A DNA stretch of 64,000 bases, taken from the NCBI RefSeq assembly GCF_015351105.1, contig NZ_JADKRR010000002.1, positions 310,001 to 374,000 of the forward strand. Reading direction: 5' to 3'. Numbering within the stretch: the stretch's first letter is position 1; the number at the start of each line of letters is the position of its first letter. Positions 44,536 through 54,013 of this stretch are shown here, piece by piece. This DNA comes from Clavibacter sp. VKM Ac-2872. Its GTDB lineage: Bacteria > Actinomycetota > Actinomycetes > Actinomycetales > Microbacteriaceae. Position numbers and translations under genes: made by a program. The notes beneath the pieces were generated by a model that did no database searches, was not told the DNA's origin, and saw nothing but the letters and a program-made list of their open reading frames with translations.

Positions 44536-45414
44536 TCAGCCCCAGAAGGCGCGGATCTCGTCGGCGACGCGCTCGGCCTGGCGGCGGCCCGCCTCGGCGG
44601 AGGCCTTGCGGGTCGAGAGCAGGAGCGAGTTCTCGCCGAACGCGGCGGTGCTGTCGTCGTCGGCCTGGATCACGAGCACGTCGGCCCGGCCGCGGAGCTG
44701 CTGCACGACGGTGGAGAGGGTCGGGCCCATGCCGCTCTGCGGGGCCTCGGGGCCGCACGCGATGACGAGGATCCGCTCGTGCTCGGCGACGACGTCGGCG
44801 TTCGTGCCGGAGCGCATGCCGCCGTCCATGTAGGGGCGGCCGTCGATGGTGACGGGCGGGAAGACGCCGGGCACGGCGCAGCTCGCGGCGGACGCCCGCA
44901 CGAGGTCGGCGCCGGAGGCCTTGTCGAAGACGGTGAAGCGGCCGGTGCCGGCGTCGACCGCGGTGATGCGGAGATCCGCCTCGGGCCAGTCGCGGATCGG
45001 GAGCAGCTGGCCGATGCGCTCGACGCTCGCGGCGTCGTCCACCTCGGGGTCGTACTCCTCGAGCGCGAACTCGCCGATCTTCTGGCGCGTGGGGATCTCG
45101 CCCGCGGTGCTCACGATGCCCTCGCCGATGACCTCGATGGTGCGGGAGAGGTCGCGGCTGCCCATCGGCTCCGCCATGCCGGCCACGTCGACGAAGTGCT
45201 CGTCGTAGGCGGCGTCGATGGCGCCCGCCCGCAGGTTGATGGCGACGACGGATCCCGCCGACGTGCCGACCACCGCGTCGGCCGCGCCGAGGTCGACGCC
45301 CGCCGCGAGGAGGCCGGACAGGAGGCCCGTCTCCCACGCGATGCCGGCGACGCCTCCGCCGCCGAGGACGAGCCCCCGCGTCGGCGTGGTCGTGTCCCGC
45401 TCGGTGCCGGTCAT
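44536..45414 (-). CDS. Patatin-like phospholipase family protein
   Basis: A 292-residue patatin-fold hydrolase. The glycine-rich oxyanion loop LVLGGGGVAGIAWETGLL near residue 15, the nucleophile GTSAGS near residue 50, and the catalytic Asp in DGGMRSGTNAD near residue 197 give the Ser-Asp dyad. It would release fatty acids from phospholipids or other lipids in the cytoplasm. Start ATG at 45414. Confidence 0.9.
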   Translation of the reverse strand: MTGTERDTTTPTRGLVLGGGGVAGIAWETGLLSGLLAAGVDLGAADAVVGTSAGSVVAINLRAGAIDAAYDEHFVDVAGMAEPMGSRDLSRTIEVIGEGIVSTAGEIPTRQKIGEFALEEYDPEVDDAASVERIGQLLPIRDWPEADLRITAVDAGTGRFTVFDKASGADLVRASAASCAVPGVFPPVTIDGRPYMDGGMRSGTNADVVAEHERILVIACGPEAPQSGMGPTLSTVVQQLRGRADVLVIQADDDSTAAFGENSLLLSTRKASAEAGRRQAERVADEIRAFWG

Positions 45415-45541
45415 GGTCCTCCTCTTCCGCGGGCCCGGGCCTGCGTGCTCGTCGTGATGGTGGTTGATGCGGCTCCATCATCCCCGAACACGGTGGACGG
45501 CGCCCGAGCGCCCGATGCACGCACGGTGGACGCGGGCGGGC

Positions 45542-46126
45542 TCAGCGCGCGGCGGACGGATCCGCGGCGGATGCGGACGCGGCGGGACCGGCGGGACCCG
45601 CGGCCGCCTCCCGGTAGACCTCGCGCACCTCGCCGAGGAACCGCGTCACGGCGGCGCGCTCCGCGTCGGTCAGGGCGTCGGCCGCGCGCGCGACCCCGCC
45701 GATCATGGGCATCAGCTCCGCCATGGCCTGGCCGACGGAGGCCGGCCGCGGGACGACGACGACGCGGCGGCGGTCGTGCGGGTGCGGTCGGCGGTCGACG
45801 TGGCCGACCTCGACGAGCCGGTCGACCACGAGCGTCGCGGCCGCGGTGGAGACCCCGAGACGGCCGGCCAGCTCCGTGGGCGACAGCGACCCCTCCTGGA
45901 TGAGGTGCTCCATCGCCTTCATGTCGGTGGGGTTGACCTCGAGCACACCGCCGAGCCGGCGCTCGAACCCGGCGGCGAGGCCCAGCACGTTGCGGAGGAT
46001 CCGGCCGAGCTCGCCGGCCGCGCCCGCGTCCGCGGGGACGCCCGCGCCGGGGGCGGGCAGGGCCGCGGCGGCTGCCGTCGGGGCGGCGGGCGCGTCCGGA
46101 TCGGGGCGGGGACGGGCGCGCGACAT
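45542..46126 (-). CDS. MarR-family transcriptional regulator
   Basis: A 194-residue regulator with low-complexity Pro/Ala ends. The core reads LEVNPTDMKAMEHLIQEG, recognition helix LGVSTAAATLVVDRLVEVG and wing HPHDRRRVVVVPR with the conserved Asp-Arg pair. It diverges from the MMPL transporter gene with 77 bases between, so it probably represses that exporter and itself. Confidence 0.85.
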   Translation of the reverse strand: MSRARPRPDPDAPAAPTAAAAALPAPGAGVPADAGAAGELGRILRNVLGLAAGFERRLGGVLEVNPTDMKAMEHLIQEGSLSPTELAGRLGVSTAAATLVVDRLVEVGHVDRRPHPHDRRRVVVVPRPASVGQAMAELMPMIGGVARAADALTDAERAAVTRFLGEVREVYREAAAGPAGPAASASAADPSAAR

Positions 46127-46203
46127 GCTGCCATGGTACGCCGCAGGTAGCTAAGCCGCTTGATCATCAGTAGGCTGACTATCACCGCACCCCTGGAGGA
46201 CCT
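46127..46203. promoter_or_regulatory. Divergent promoter/operator between MarR and MMPL genes
   Basis: The 77-base intergenic stretch is locally AT-richer and includes the short palindromes AAGCCGCTT (46153-46161) and TGATCA (46161-46166), within a larger imperfect symmetry formed by TAAGCC and GGCTGA. Such nested dyads are typical MarR operators. A CTGGAGGA ribosome site stands before the GTG at 46204. Confidence 0.5.
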
Positions 46204-48279
46204 GTGAGATCCATCGCCCGCTTCGTCAGCGCCCGCCGCACCGCCTGGATGGCGCTCGTCATCGCGGTCGCCGCCGTCGCCGCCCTGTTCGCCTTCCTGC
46301 CGAAGGGCGAGGCCGACGCCTTCCCGCCCTCCGGCCTGCCGGACTCGAGCCAGGCGAAGCAGGTGAGCGAGCTGCTCGAGCGGTTCCCGAGCGCCGACAC
46401 GACCGTGGGGATCCTCGTCTTCAGCCGGGACGGCGCCGCGCTCACGGACGCCGACACCGCCGCGATCGCGCAGCGCGCCGAGGCCCTGGCCGCCGACTCG
46501 ATCGCCCCGCAGGCCGTCGTGCCGCAGGCCAGCGACGACGGCCGCGCGGCGCTCGTCGCCGTGCCGCTCGACGCGTCCGCGGTCGCCGACGACGTCGCCG
46601 GGACCGCCGCGACCCTCCGCACCACGGCATCGGACGGCCTCCCGGACGGGCTGGTCGCTCAACTCACCGGCCCGGTCGGCTTCCAGGCCGACATCTCGAA
46701 CGCGTTCGCGGGCGCCGACTTCCGCCTCCTGCTCGTGACGGTGCTGGTGGTCGCGGTGCTGCTCATCGTCACGTACCGGAGCCCCGTGCTCTGGATCGTC
46801 CCGCTCGTCGTGGTCGGCGCCGCCGACGGCCTGGCGCGCGTGGTCGTGACGGCCCTCGCGGATCCGCTCGGCATCACCATCGACGCCTCGATCGGCGGGA
46901 TCCTCTCGGTGCTGGTCTTCGGCGCCGGCACGAACTACGCACTGCTGCTCGTGGCGCGCTACCGGGAGGAGCTGACGCGCCAGGAGGACCGCCACGCGGC
47001 GATGCTCACGGCGGTCACGAGCGCGGGGCCCGCCATCGCGGCGAGCGGCGGCACGGTCGCGCTCAGCCTGATCACGCTGCTGCTCGCCGAGCTCTCCGGC
47101 AACCGCGCGCTCGGGTTCGCGTGCGCTATCGGCGTGCTCATCGCGATCGCCGCCGCCCTGCTCGTGCTGCCCGCGGCCCTCGTGGTCTGCGGGCGCGGCC
47201 TCTTCTGGCCGTTCATCCCGCGCGCCGGGACCGACGCCGACCACGGCGGGAAGCCGGGCGTGTGGCGGCGGCTCGGCCTCGGGGTCCGGCGTCGCCCCGC
47301 GGTCGTGGCCGTCGTCGCCCTCGCCGGCGTCGGCGTGCTCGCGCTCGGCCTCGTCGGCGCGCGGGTCGGCCTGTCGCAGACGGACCAGCTGCTCGGCGAC
47401 CCCGAGTCGGTCGCTGCCCAGGAGGTCGTCGACGCCTCGTTCTCCGCCGGCCTCACGGCGCAGACCGTCGTGCTCGCGCCGGACGCGGTGGCCGACGACG
47501 CGGTCGCCACGGCCGAGTCCGTCCCCGGCGTCGCGGGCGCCCGGGCGGGCGAGTCGGCGGAGGGCCGCACGCGCATCGACGTGCAGCTCGACGCCGAGCC
47601 TGAGAGCGCCGCGGCCTTCGCCGCGGTGCAGGACCTCCGCGACGCCTACGCCGCCGCGCCGGGCGAGCAGTCCACGACCCTCGTGGGCGGCAGCGACGCG
47701 ACCGCCGCCGACACCGCCGCCTCGTCCGAGCGGGACCAGGGGCTGATCATCCCGATCATCCTGGCCATCGTGTTCGTGATCCTCGGCCTGCTCCTGCGGT
47801 CGCTGATGGCGCCGGTGCTCCTCATCGCGAGCGTGCTGGCGACCTTCTTCGCGAGCCTCGGCGCCGCGAACGTGCTCTTCCAGCAGGTGCTCGGCTTTCC
47901 CGCGTTCGACGCGAACGTGGTGCTGTTCGCGTTCCTCTTCCTGGTGGCGCTGGGCGTCGACTACAACATCTTCCTCGTGACCCGGGCGCGCGAGGAGCGG
48001 CGACTGCACGGCACGCGCGAGGGCATGGTGCGGGCGCTGGCATCCACCGGCGGCGTGATCACGAGCGCGGGCATCCTGCTCGCCGCGGTCTTCGCGGTGC
48101 TCGGCGTGCTGCCCGTCGTGGCGCTCACGCAGATCGGCGTCATCGTCTGCATCGGCGTGCTCCTCGACACGCTCGTGGTGCGGACGCTGCTCGTGCCGGC
48201 GCTGGTCTTCCTGCTGGGCGACCGGTTCTGGTGGCCGTCGCACCGCGGCGCGCGGCACCGTGAGACGGTGGACGCATGA
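46204..48279 (+). CDS. MMPL-family RND transporter
   Basis: A 691-residue membrane protein with the MMPL layout: TM1 (WMALVIAVAAVAALFAF), a large external domain, TM2-6 (LLLVTVLVVAVLLIVTYRSP, IDASIGGILSVLVFGAGTNYALLLVARYREEL), a second external domain, and TM7-12 with FLFLVALGVDYNIFLVTRAREE. It probably exports lipids or hydrophobic drugs using the proton gradient. The divergent MarR gene is the likely regulator. GTG start. Confidence 0.92.
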   Translation: MRSIARFVSARRTAWMALVIAVAAVAALFAFLPKGEADAFPPSGLPDSSQAKQVSELLERFPSADTTVGILVFSRDGAALTDADTAAIAQRAEALAADSIAPQAVVPQASDDGRAALVAVPLDASAVADDVAGTAATLRTTASDGLPDGLVAQLTGPVGFQADISNAFAGADFRLLLVTVLVVAVLLIVTYRSPVLWIVPLVVVGAADGLARVVVTALADPLGITIDASIGGILSVLVFGAGTNYALLLVARYREELTRQEDRHAAMLTAVTSAGPAIAASGGTVALSLITLLLAELSGNRALGFACAIGVLIAIAAALLVLPAALVVCGRGLFWPFIPRAGTDADHGGKPGVWRRLGLGVRRRPAVVAVVALAGVGVLALGLVGARVGLSQTDQLLGDPESVAAQEVVDASFSAGLTAQTVVLAPDAVADDAVATAESVPGVAGARAGESAEGRTRIDVQLDAEPESAAAFAAVQDLRDAYAAAPGEQSTTLVGGSDATAADTAASSERDQGLIIPIILAIVFVILGLLLRSLMAPVLLIASVLATFFASLGAANVLFQQVLGFPAFDANVVLFAFLFLVALGVDYNIFLVTRAREERRLHGTREGMVRALASTGGVITSAGILLAAVFAVLGVLPVVALTQIGVIVCIGVLLDTLVVRTLLVPALVFLLGDRFWWPSHRGARHRETVDA

Positions 48280-48758
48280 GACTCGCCGAGGCGCTGATGG
48301 AACGGTCCGACCTGCAGAGGCGCATCGAGTCGCTGCGGAACAGGATCCAGGCGAGCGCCCGGTACCAGGAGGGCGAGGATCCCGCGGAGGACGCAGCCGC
48401 GCTGCTCGCGGAGGCGGGCGAGGCCGTCGACCTGCTGGCGGCGCTCGTGACGCGGATCAACCTCACGAACACGGCCGCCCGCCTCGACGACGGCACGCCG
48501 CTCACCTCCGCGCTCGCCCGGCGGGACGCCCTACGGACGCGGCACGGGATCCTCACGGCCGCGGCCGACGCCGCCTCCGGACGCGTCGCCGCGGGCGTGT
48601 ACGCGCAGCGCCAGCTGCGGAGCGAGCTGCGGCTGATCGCCGCGCTGCCGATCCGCGAGGTGCGCGACCGGGCCGACGACGCGGCGAAGGAGCTGCGGGA
48701 GCTGGACGCCAGGATCCAGCGCGCGAACTGGGAGGTCGAGCTGGTCGAGGAGGCGTAG
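48276..48758 (+). CDS. DIP1984 family protein
   Basis: A 160-residue helical protein of the DIP1984 family: MRLAEALMERSDLQRRIESL at the N-terminus, VTRINLTNTAARLDDGTPLTSAL in the middle and LDARIQRANWEVEL at the end. Mostly coiled-coil-like. No enzymatic motif. ATG overlaps the MMPL stop by four bases, so it is translated with the transporter, though a functional link is not known. Confidence 0.85.
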   Translation: MRLAEALMERSDLQRRIESLRNRIQASARYQEGEDPAEDAAALLAEAGEAVDLLAALVTRINLTNTAARLDDGTPLTSALARRDALRTRHGILTAAADAASGRVAAGVYAQRQLRSELRLIAALPIREVRDRADDAAKELRELDARIQRANWEVELVEEA

Positions 48759-49007
48759 GGGCGAGTCGGTAGTCGTCCGGAGCGGGCACACCCCGGCGGA
48801 TCAGCGGGCAACCTGATCCCCTGTGGCGCGGAGGGCAGCGCACCCGGCGAGAGCCGAGCACACGTCAGCCCCGCACCTCGCACCGGGAACGGTGCACGGG
48901 TACAGCTCACCACCACGTGCCGGTCGGACGACGAGGGAGGGTTCGGGGACCTCGCCCCCGCGTGATGCGGGCCCGGTGCGATGCGCGCCGGGCCCGACGT
49001 CATGCGC
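48759..49007. other. Gene-free stretch, possible untranslated RNA
   Basis: No convincing coding region was found here. The stretch contains several short inverted repeats. One is a strong hairpin near 48969-48995 (GGGCCCGG/CCGGGCCC), immediately before an intrinsic terminator at 49008-49032. It could be a long 3' UTR of the MMPL/DIP1984 mRNA or a small RNA gene; no known RNA family was recognised. Confidence 0.35.
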
Positions 49008-49032
49008 GGCCGCGTCGCTGCGCGGCCTTTTT
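49008..49032 (+). terminator. Intrinsic terminator
   Basis: Perfect 7-bp stem GGCCGCG (49008-49014) and CGCGGCC (49021-49027) with a six-base loop, followed by TTTTT. This is the clearest Rho-independent terminator of the window, acting on plus-strand transcripts about 250 bases after the DIP1984 gene. Confidence 0.8.
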
Positions 49033-49039
49033 CAGCGGA

Positions 49040-49735
49040 TCAGTCCGCGAGGTCCCGCAGGTCCTCCGCGGTGGCGGTGCAGGTGACCGTGGCGCCGTCC
49101 CCCTCGGCCCGCTGCTCGGTGACGATGTGGTCGCCCACGAGGATCCGGCAGGTGATGTCGCCGTCCGCCGAGACCGTCGGGTCGACGCTCGCGACCGCGC
49201 TCACGGAGAACGCCGCCATGTCGAAGTCGGTGGTGTCCGGGATGACGACCTCGCGGCTGAACGGGAGCGGCTGGTCGGACGCCTGCTCGGATCCCGCGGT
49301 GCCGCCGACGGAGGTGGTCCAGAGGACGCCCGCGGTGACCGTGCCGCCCGAGCCCTCCACCTGGTACGTGACGCGCGGCTCGTCGGACGCCTCCGCCGAC
49401 GACCGCGCCTCGGACTCCCGCACCGCGCCCGTGATGGCCGTGACGATGCCTGCCGTGTAGACGATGGCGAGCACGATCGAGAGGATCAGCGCGACGATGC
49501 TCGCGATGAGGCCCCCGAGCGCCATGCCCTTGGGCCGGTCCTTGAGGATCAGGCCGATGATCCCGAGCACGATGCCGATGGCCGCGAGGAAGCCCGACAC
49601 GTAGTTGAGGATCGGGATCACGGAGCCGATGAGCGACAGCACGCCCACGATGAGCGCGGCGAGGCCGACGCCGTTGAACGTCTTGCGCTCGCGGGGTGCG
49701 CTGGTGTCGGGTTCGGGCGCGTAGCTGAAGGTCAT
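49040..49735 (-). CDS. DUF4190-type membrane protein with MmpS-like C-terminal domain
   Basis: A 231-residue protein. Residues 20-95 form two to three TM helices in a DUF4190 pattern (GLAALIVGVLSLIGSVIPIL, LGGLIASIVALILSIVLAIVY). The external C-terminal part (YQVEGSGGTVTAGVLWTT, DGDITCRILVGDHIVTEQ) resembles the MmpS-like beta-domain with a conserved Cys pair. The role is unknown; MmpS proteins assist MMPL transporters elsewhere, and one MMPL gene lies nearby (inference). Confidence 0.8.
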   Translation of the reverse strand: MTFSYAPEPDTSAPRERKTFNGVGLAALIVGVLSLIGSVIPILNYVSGFLAAIGIVLGIIGLILKDRPKGMALGGLIASIVALILSIVLAIVYTAGIVTAITGAVRESEARSSAEASDEPRVTYQVEGSGGTVTAGVLWTTSVGGTAGSEQASDQPLPFSREVVIPDTTDFDMAAFSVSAVASVDPTVSADGDITCRILVGDHIVTEQRAEGDGATVTCTATAEDLRDLAD

Positions 49736-49808
49736 GCATCGACCCTGCCAGGGATGCGGGCGGATCCGGCCGTCGCGGGGTCACGATCCCGCGACGGCCG
49801 GGCGGGCG

Positions 49809-50927
<1,119 letters not shown>

Positions 50928-51093
50928 GCGCGTGCTCCGTCTCGTCTCCCCGCGAGGTGCGGCCGGCGGCAGCGATGCGGGAGGGCGAGACTCATGGTGG
51001 CCATCGTGCGTTTCGAGCGCGTGAACTCCGTAGGATCGTCGGCGCGGTCGCCTCATCCGGTGCGATCCTGCGGCGTGAAAGGCTGGTCGAGCG

Positions 51094-51588
51094 ATGCCGA
51101 CGAAGGAAATGCGGACGCCCGAGCCGCTGGATGCGGTCGACCGGAAGCTCGTCGCCCTCCTCCGGGCCGACGCGCGCACCCCGAACAGCCGCCTCGCGGA
51201 GCAGGCGGGCATCGCGCCGTCGACGTGCGTGACCCGGGTGCGCGGCCTCGTGGAGCGCGGCGTGATCACCGGGTTCACCGCCACCATCGACGCGGATGCG
51301 GTGGGCGTGGGCCTGCAGGCGCTCATCAGCATCGCGATCCGCGCGGGCGCCCGCCACGAGATGGCCGCCTTCGCGTCCGAGATGCGGGAGCTAGCCGACG
51401 TGGTGCAGCTCTTCTTCCTCGGCGGATCCGAGGACTTCATCGTCCACATCGCCGTCCGCGACAGCGACCACCTCCGCGACTTCGTCCTGAAGCACCTGTC
51501 GGCGCACCCGGCCGTCGCGTCGACCCGCACCAGCGTGGTCTTCGACCACCACTACTCGGGGCCGGCGGTGGGGGATCCGGGGGCCTAG
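51094..51588 (+). CDS. Lrp/AsnC-family regulator (AldR-like)
   Basis: A 164-residue regulator. The N-terminal HTH reads LDAVDRKLVALLRADARTPN with SRLAEQAGIAPSTCVTRVRGL. The C-terminal RAM/AsnC ligand-binding domain has ADVVQLFFLGGSEDFIVHIAVRD. ATG at 51094. It lies divergent to ald, so it is the probable alanine-responsive activator of that gene. Symbol not assigned because the ligand is inferred only from position. Confidence 0.88.
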   Translation: MPTKEMRTPEPLDAVDRKLVALLRADARTPNSRLAEQAGIAPSTCVTRVRGLVERGVITGFTATIDADAVGVGLQALISIAIRAGARHEMAAFASEMRELADVVQLFFLGGSEDFIVHIAVRDSDHLRDFVLKHLSAHPAVASTRTSVVFDHHYSGPAVGDPGA

Positions 51589-51604
51589 CGCGCTAGACGG
51601 CGGG

Positions 51605-52210
51605 CTACTCCCCGGGCTGCCCCGCGTCCGTCACCGTCACGTCCGTGTGCACGAAGTTGAGGTACGAGCGGGAAGCCGTGGGGCCGCGCTGGCCCTGGTA
51701 GCGGGAGGCGTACTCGCCGGATCCGTAGGGCTTCTCGGCGGGCGACGACAGGCGGAAGAAGCAGAGCTGGCCGATCTTCATCCCGGGCCAGAGCTTGATG
51801 GGCAGCGTCGCGACGTTCGACAGCTCGAGCGTGACGTGGCCGGAGAACCCGGGGTCGATGAAGCCGGCGGTGGAGTGCGTGAGGAGGCCGAGGCGACCGA
51901 GCGAGCTCTTGCCCTCGAGGCGCGCGGCGACGTCGTCGGGCAGCGTGACCAGCTCGAACGTGGATCCGAGGACGAACTCACCCGGGTGCAGGATGAACGG
52001 CTCCCCCGGCTTCGACTCGATCAGGCGCGTGAGCTCGGGCTGGTCCTCGGCGGGGTCGATGTAGGGGTACTTGTGGTTGTCGAACAGCCGGAAGAAGCGG
52101 TCGATGCGCACGTCGATGCTCGCGGGCTGCAGCATCCCGGGGTCGTACGGATCGAGGGCCACTCGTCCGGCGTCGAGCTCGGCGGTGATGTCACGGTCGG
52201 AGAGGAGCAC
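51605..52210 (-). CDS. dcd: dCTP deaminase (probably bifunctional with dUTPase activity)
   Basis: A 201-residue trimeric enzyme. The active-site region [23 protein letters not shown] closely follows that of the mycobacterial enzyme, which both deaminates dCTP and hydrolyses dUTP to dUMP. Other family elements are [11 protein letters not shown] at the start, [16 protein letters not shown], and [13 protein letters not shown] at the end. It feeds dTMP synthesis. ATG at 52210. Confidence 0.93.
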   Translation of the reverse strand: MLLSDRDITAELDAGRVALDPYDPGMLQPASIDVRIDRFFRLFDNHKYPYIDPAEDQPELTRLIESKPGEPFILHPGEFVLGSTFELVTLPDDVAARLEGKSSLGRLGLLTHSTAGFIDPGFSGHVTLELSNVATLPIKLWPGMKIGQLCFFRLSSPAEKPYGSGEYASRYQGQRGPTASRSYLNFVHTDVTVTDAGQPGE

Positions 52211-52292
52211 GGCAGGAGCCTACCGGGGGCTGGGTGGCGCCCGGCCGGACTCTTGCTAGGCTGTGGTCTCGACCCGGCTCCCGGCCGGTCGC

Positions 52293-52366
52293 GCGAGTGT
52301 AGTTCAATGGTAGAACTTCAGCTTCCCAAGCTGATAGCGCGGGTTCGATTCCCGTCACTCGCTCCA
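52293..52366 (+). tRNA. tRNA-Gly (anticodon CCC)
   Basis: A full cloverleaf: acceptor GCGAGTG pairs with CACTCGC, the D-arm contains AGTTCAATGGTAGAACT, the anticodon stem is TCAGC/GCTGA with loop TTCCCAA (anticodon CCC), and the T-arm is CGGGTTCGATTCCCG. The 3' CCA (52364-52366) is encoded. The lower-GC island begins right after its 3' end, a common integration site. Confidence 0.96.
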
Positions 52367-52524
52367 TCTGCGAACGTTTCAACTCGGTTCACCCGCGGCA
52401 CATGTCCGAAATCCTTGGCTGAGTTGAAGTCCCATTGCTCACGTCGGGGTCCTATGGGCAAAGCGATGTCCTGCGCACTCGGCGACAAAGCCTCACTTCG
52501 CCCTCGAACATCCAACCCATGCGG

Positions 52525-52803
52525 CTACTGAGGTGCTCGATCGTTAGTGATCCATGCAAAAGCAACCTCCAGCGAGGAACAAGCCGCTGCCCGAGTGTCG
52601 GGCATGTTGCCCGCATAGCCTTGCCACTGCCCTTCCTCTAGCTCAGCGCGCCCCCAAACCTCCGCGTAGATACTCGGCCCGGCCCCATGCCGAGACACTA
52701 CCCACACCTCCCGTTCGTCCTGCCGCCAGGCATTGAAGGTATAACCGCTTCGGGAATTTTCGAACGTTAGCCGATGGGGAGTCACTTCTTGCATGATGAT
52801 CAC
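52525..52803 (-). CDS. Hypothetical protein (92 aa) in the island
   Basis: A 92-residue frame with balanced amino-acid content: LTFENSRSGYTFNAWRQDER, VWVVSRHGAGPSIYAEVWG and a C-terminal LEVAFAWITNDR. No family recognised. The start is a GTG at 52803 or ATG at 52794; neither has a strong ribosome site. It may be real but could be chance in this AT-richer stretch. The rest of 52367-53053 shows no other convincing gene. Confidence 0.4.
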   Translation of the reverse strand: MIIMQEVTPHRLTFENSRSGYTFNAWRQDEREVWVVSRHGAGPSIYAEVWGRAELEEGQWQGYAGNMPDTRAAACSSLEVAFAWITNDRAPQ

Positions 52804-53053
52804 AGGTAAACACTAACCGGCAACTTGGCGCGGTTCCAACCATTCGACGACACCTTTCGACCCCAGCTGCCCCCAATTGTGGGGCCATGTGAGTTAAGGG
52901 GTTGCGCTCGGCGCATCAACTACTTAACCATATAAACGACGCCACCCACAGAACAGGTTCTGAAAAAGCGGATTCGCCTTAGCTGGGACGTAAAAACGTT
53001 CGTAGCCAATACGGTGGCACCAACAGTTTGACTGACACATAAGGGAATAAACG

Positions 53054-54013
53054 GTGCTTGCCATAACAGAGCAATCGTTAGATGACGTCATGGGCGCCTG
53101 TATCTCACACTTGCTTAGAGCGGGTGAGGTCATAAGTACGACTCGCGGCCTAAGTACAGAACTTCGAGGCGTTTCCCTTGAGCTTACAAACCCTCGCGCA
53201 CGTATGAGCCGCAGCGCAAGCCGCGGTCGCCTCTTTAGCGCGCTCGGAGAACTTACGTGGTACCTGTCCGGCAGCGCTGACCCAGAGCATATTTCATATT
53301 ATCTCCCTAAGTATTCCGAAAACGTCGGGGACTTTAGCGGATCCTATGGTCCTCGCTTATTCGGGCCAGGGAGGGGGGCTCAAGTAGCGGGAGTGATCGA
53401 TCAGTTGAGGGCTAGCCCAACCACGCGAAAAGCCGTCGTGCAACTTTTCGACCGGTCCGATCTTTTGGGAAACGCGAAGGACGTCCCCTGCACTTGTACT
53501 TTGCAGTTCTTCGTAAGAGACAGCAAGGTTGAACTAGTTGTATACATGAGATCAAATGATGTCATGTTCGGACTATTACATGACGTTTTCTCGTTCACGT
53601 TCCTCCAGGAGCTCATTGCCAGCACCCTAAGCCTAGAAATTGGAACGTATAAACACGTGGTCGGAAGCTTGCACCTCTATAGCGACCAAGAGGATGAGGC
53701 TCGTGCGTTCCTAAAAGAGGGCGCCTTCATGGATACACCAATGCCAGCTATGCCCAAAACCGATCCATGGGCAATGGTTGCGTGGATATTGTCACTAGAG
53801 CGCAGCTTACGTGCCAGCGGCTCAGCGCCCATAGATGAACACGCGCCCGATTACTGGAATCAGTTAGCTTTGGTCTTGAGAAGCTGGAGTGCCTATAAAA
53901 CACAAGATCTTCAGATGTTGAAGAGTTTGCAAATTCAGCTTGAAGGTAGCCCGTATGCAGCATCTGTTCGTGACAGAATGCACATTTTGGAGGCGCAGCG
54001 TGGTTCGAAATAA
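53054..54013 (+). CDS. Thymidylate-synthase-like enzyme, predicted (d)CMP hydroxymethylase or methylase
   Basis: A 319-residue member of the thymidylate synthase fold. SYGPRLFG, the phosphate-binding Arg in TTRKAVVQLFD, the catalytic Cys in DVPCTCTLQFFV and YMRSNDVMFGLL are all present, as is the late GSLHLYSD. In ThyA the last segment continues with an Asn (Asn177 in E. coli) that fixes uracil; here that position is Asp (LLHDVFSF). The same change is found in T4 dCMP hydroxymethylase and converts TS to dCMP methylase when engineered. The usual His after the Cys is Thr. GTG start at 53054 with AAGGGA upstream. It overlaps the partner gene by 14 bases. Foreign codon use. Confidence 0.75.
   Translation: MLAITEQSLDDVMGACISHLLRAGEVISTTRGLSTELRGVSLELTNPRARMSRSASRGRLFSALGELTWYLSGSADPEHISYYLPKYSENVGDFSGSYGPRLFGPGRGAQVAGVIDQLRASPTTRKAVVQLFDRSDLLGNAKDVPCTCTLQFFVRDSKVELVVYMRSNDVMFGLLHDVFSFTFLQELIASTLSLEIGTYKHVVGSLHLYSDQEDEARAFLKEGAFMDTPMPAMPKTDPWAMVAWILSLERSLRASGSAPIDEHAPDYWNQLALVLRSWSAYKTQDLQMLKSLQIQLEGSPYAASVRDRMHILEAQRGSK

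Noticed and set aside
48759-49032. RNase P RNA, tmRNA, 6S or SRP RNA
   Set aside because: Conserved core sequences of these RNAs were not found in the stretch.
52435-52641. Plus-strand 68-codon frame just after the tRNA
   Set aside because: No ribosome site, no family resemblance; overlaps the better minus-strand candidate.
53054-54013. Ordinary second copy of thyA
   Set aside because: The base-specifying Asn is Asp, the residue after the catalytic Cys differs, and the partner gene and island setting do not fit a housekeeping thymidylate synthase.
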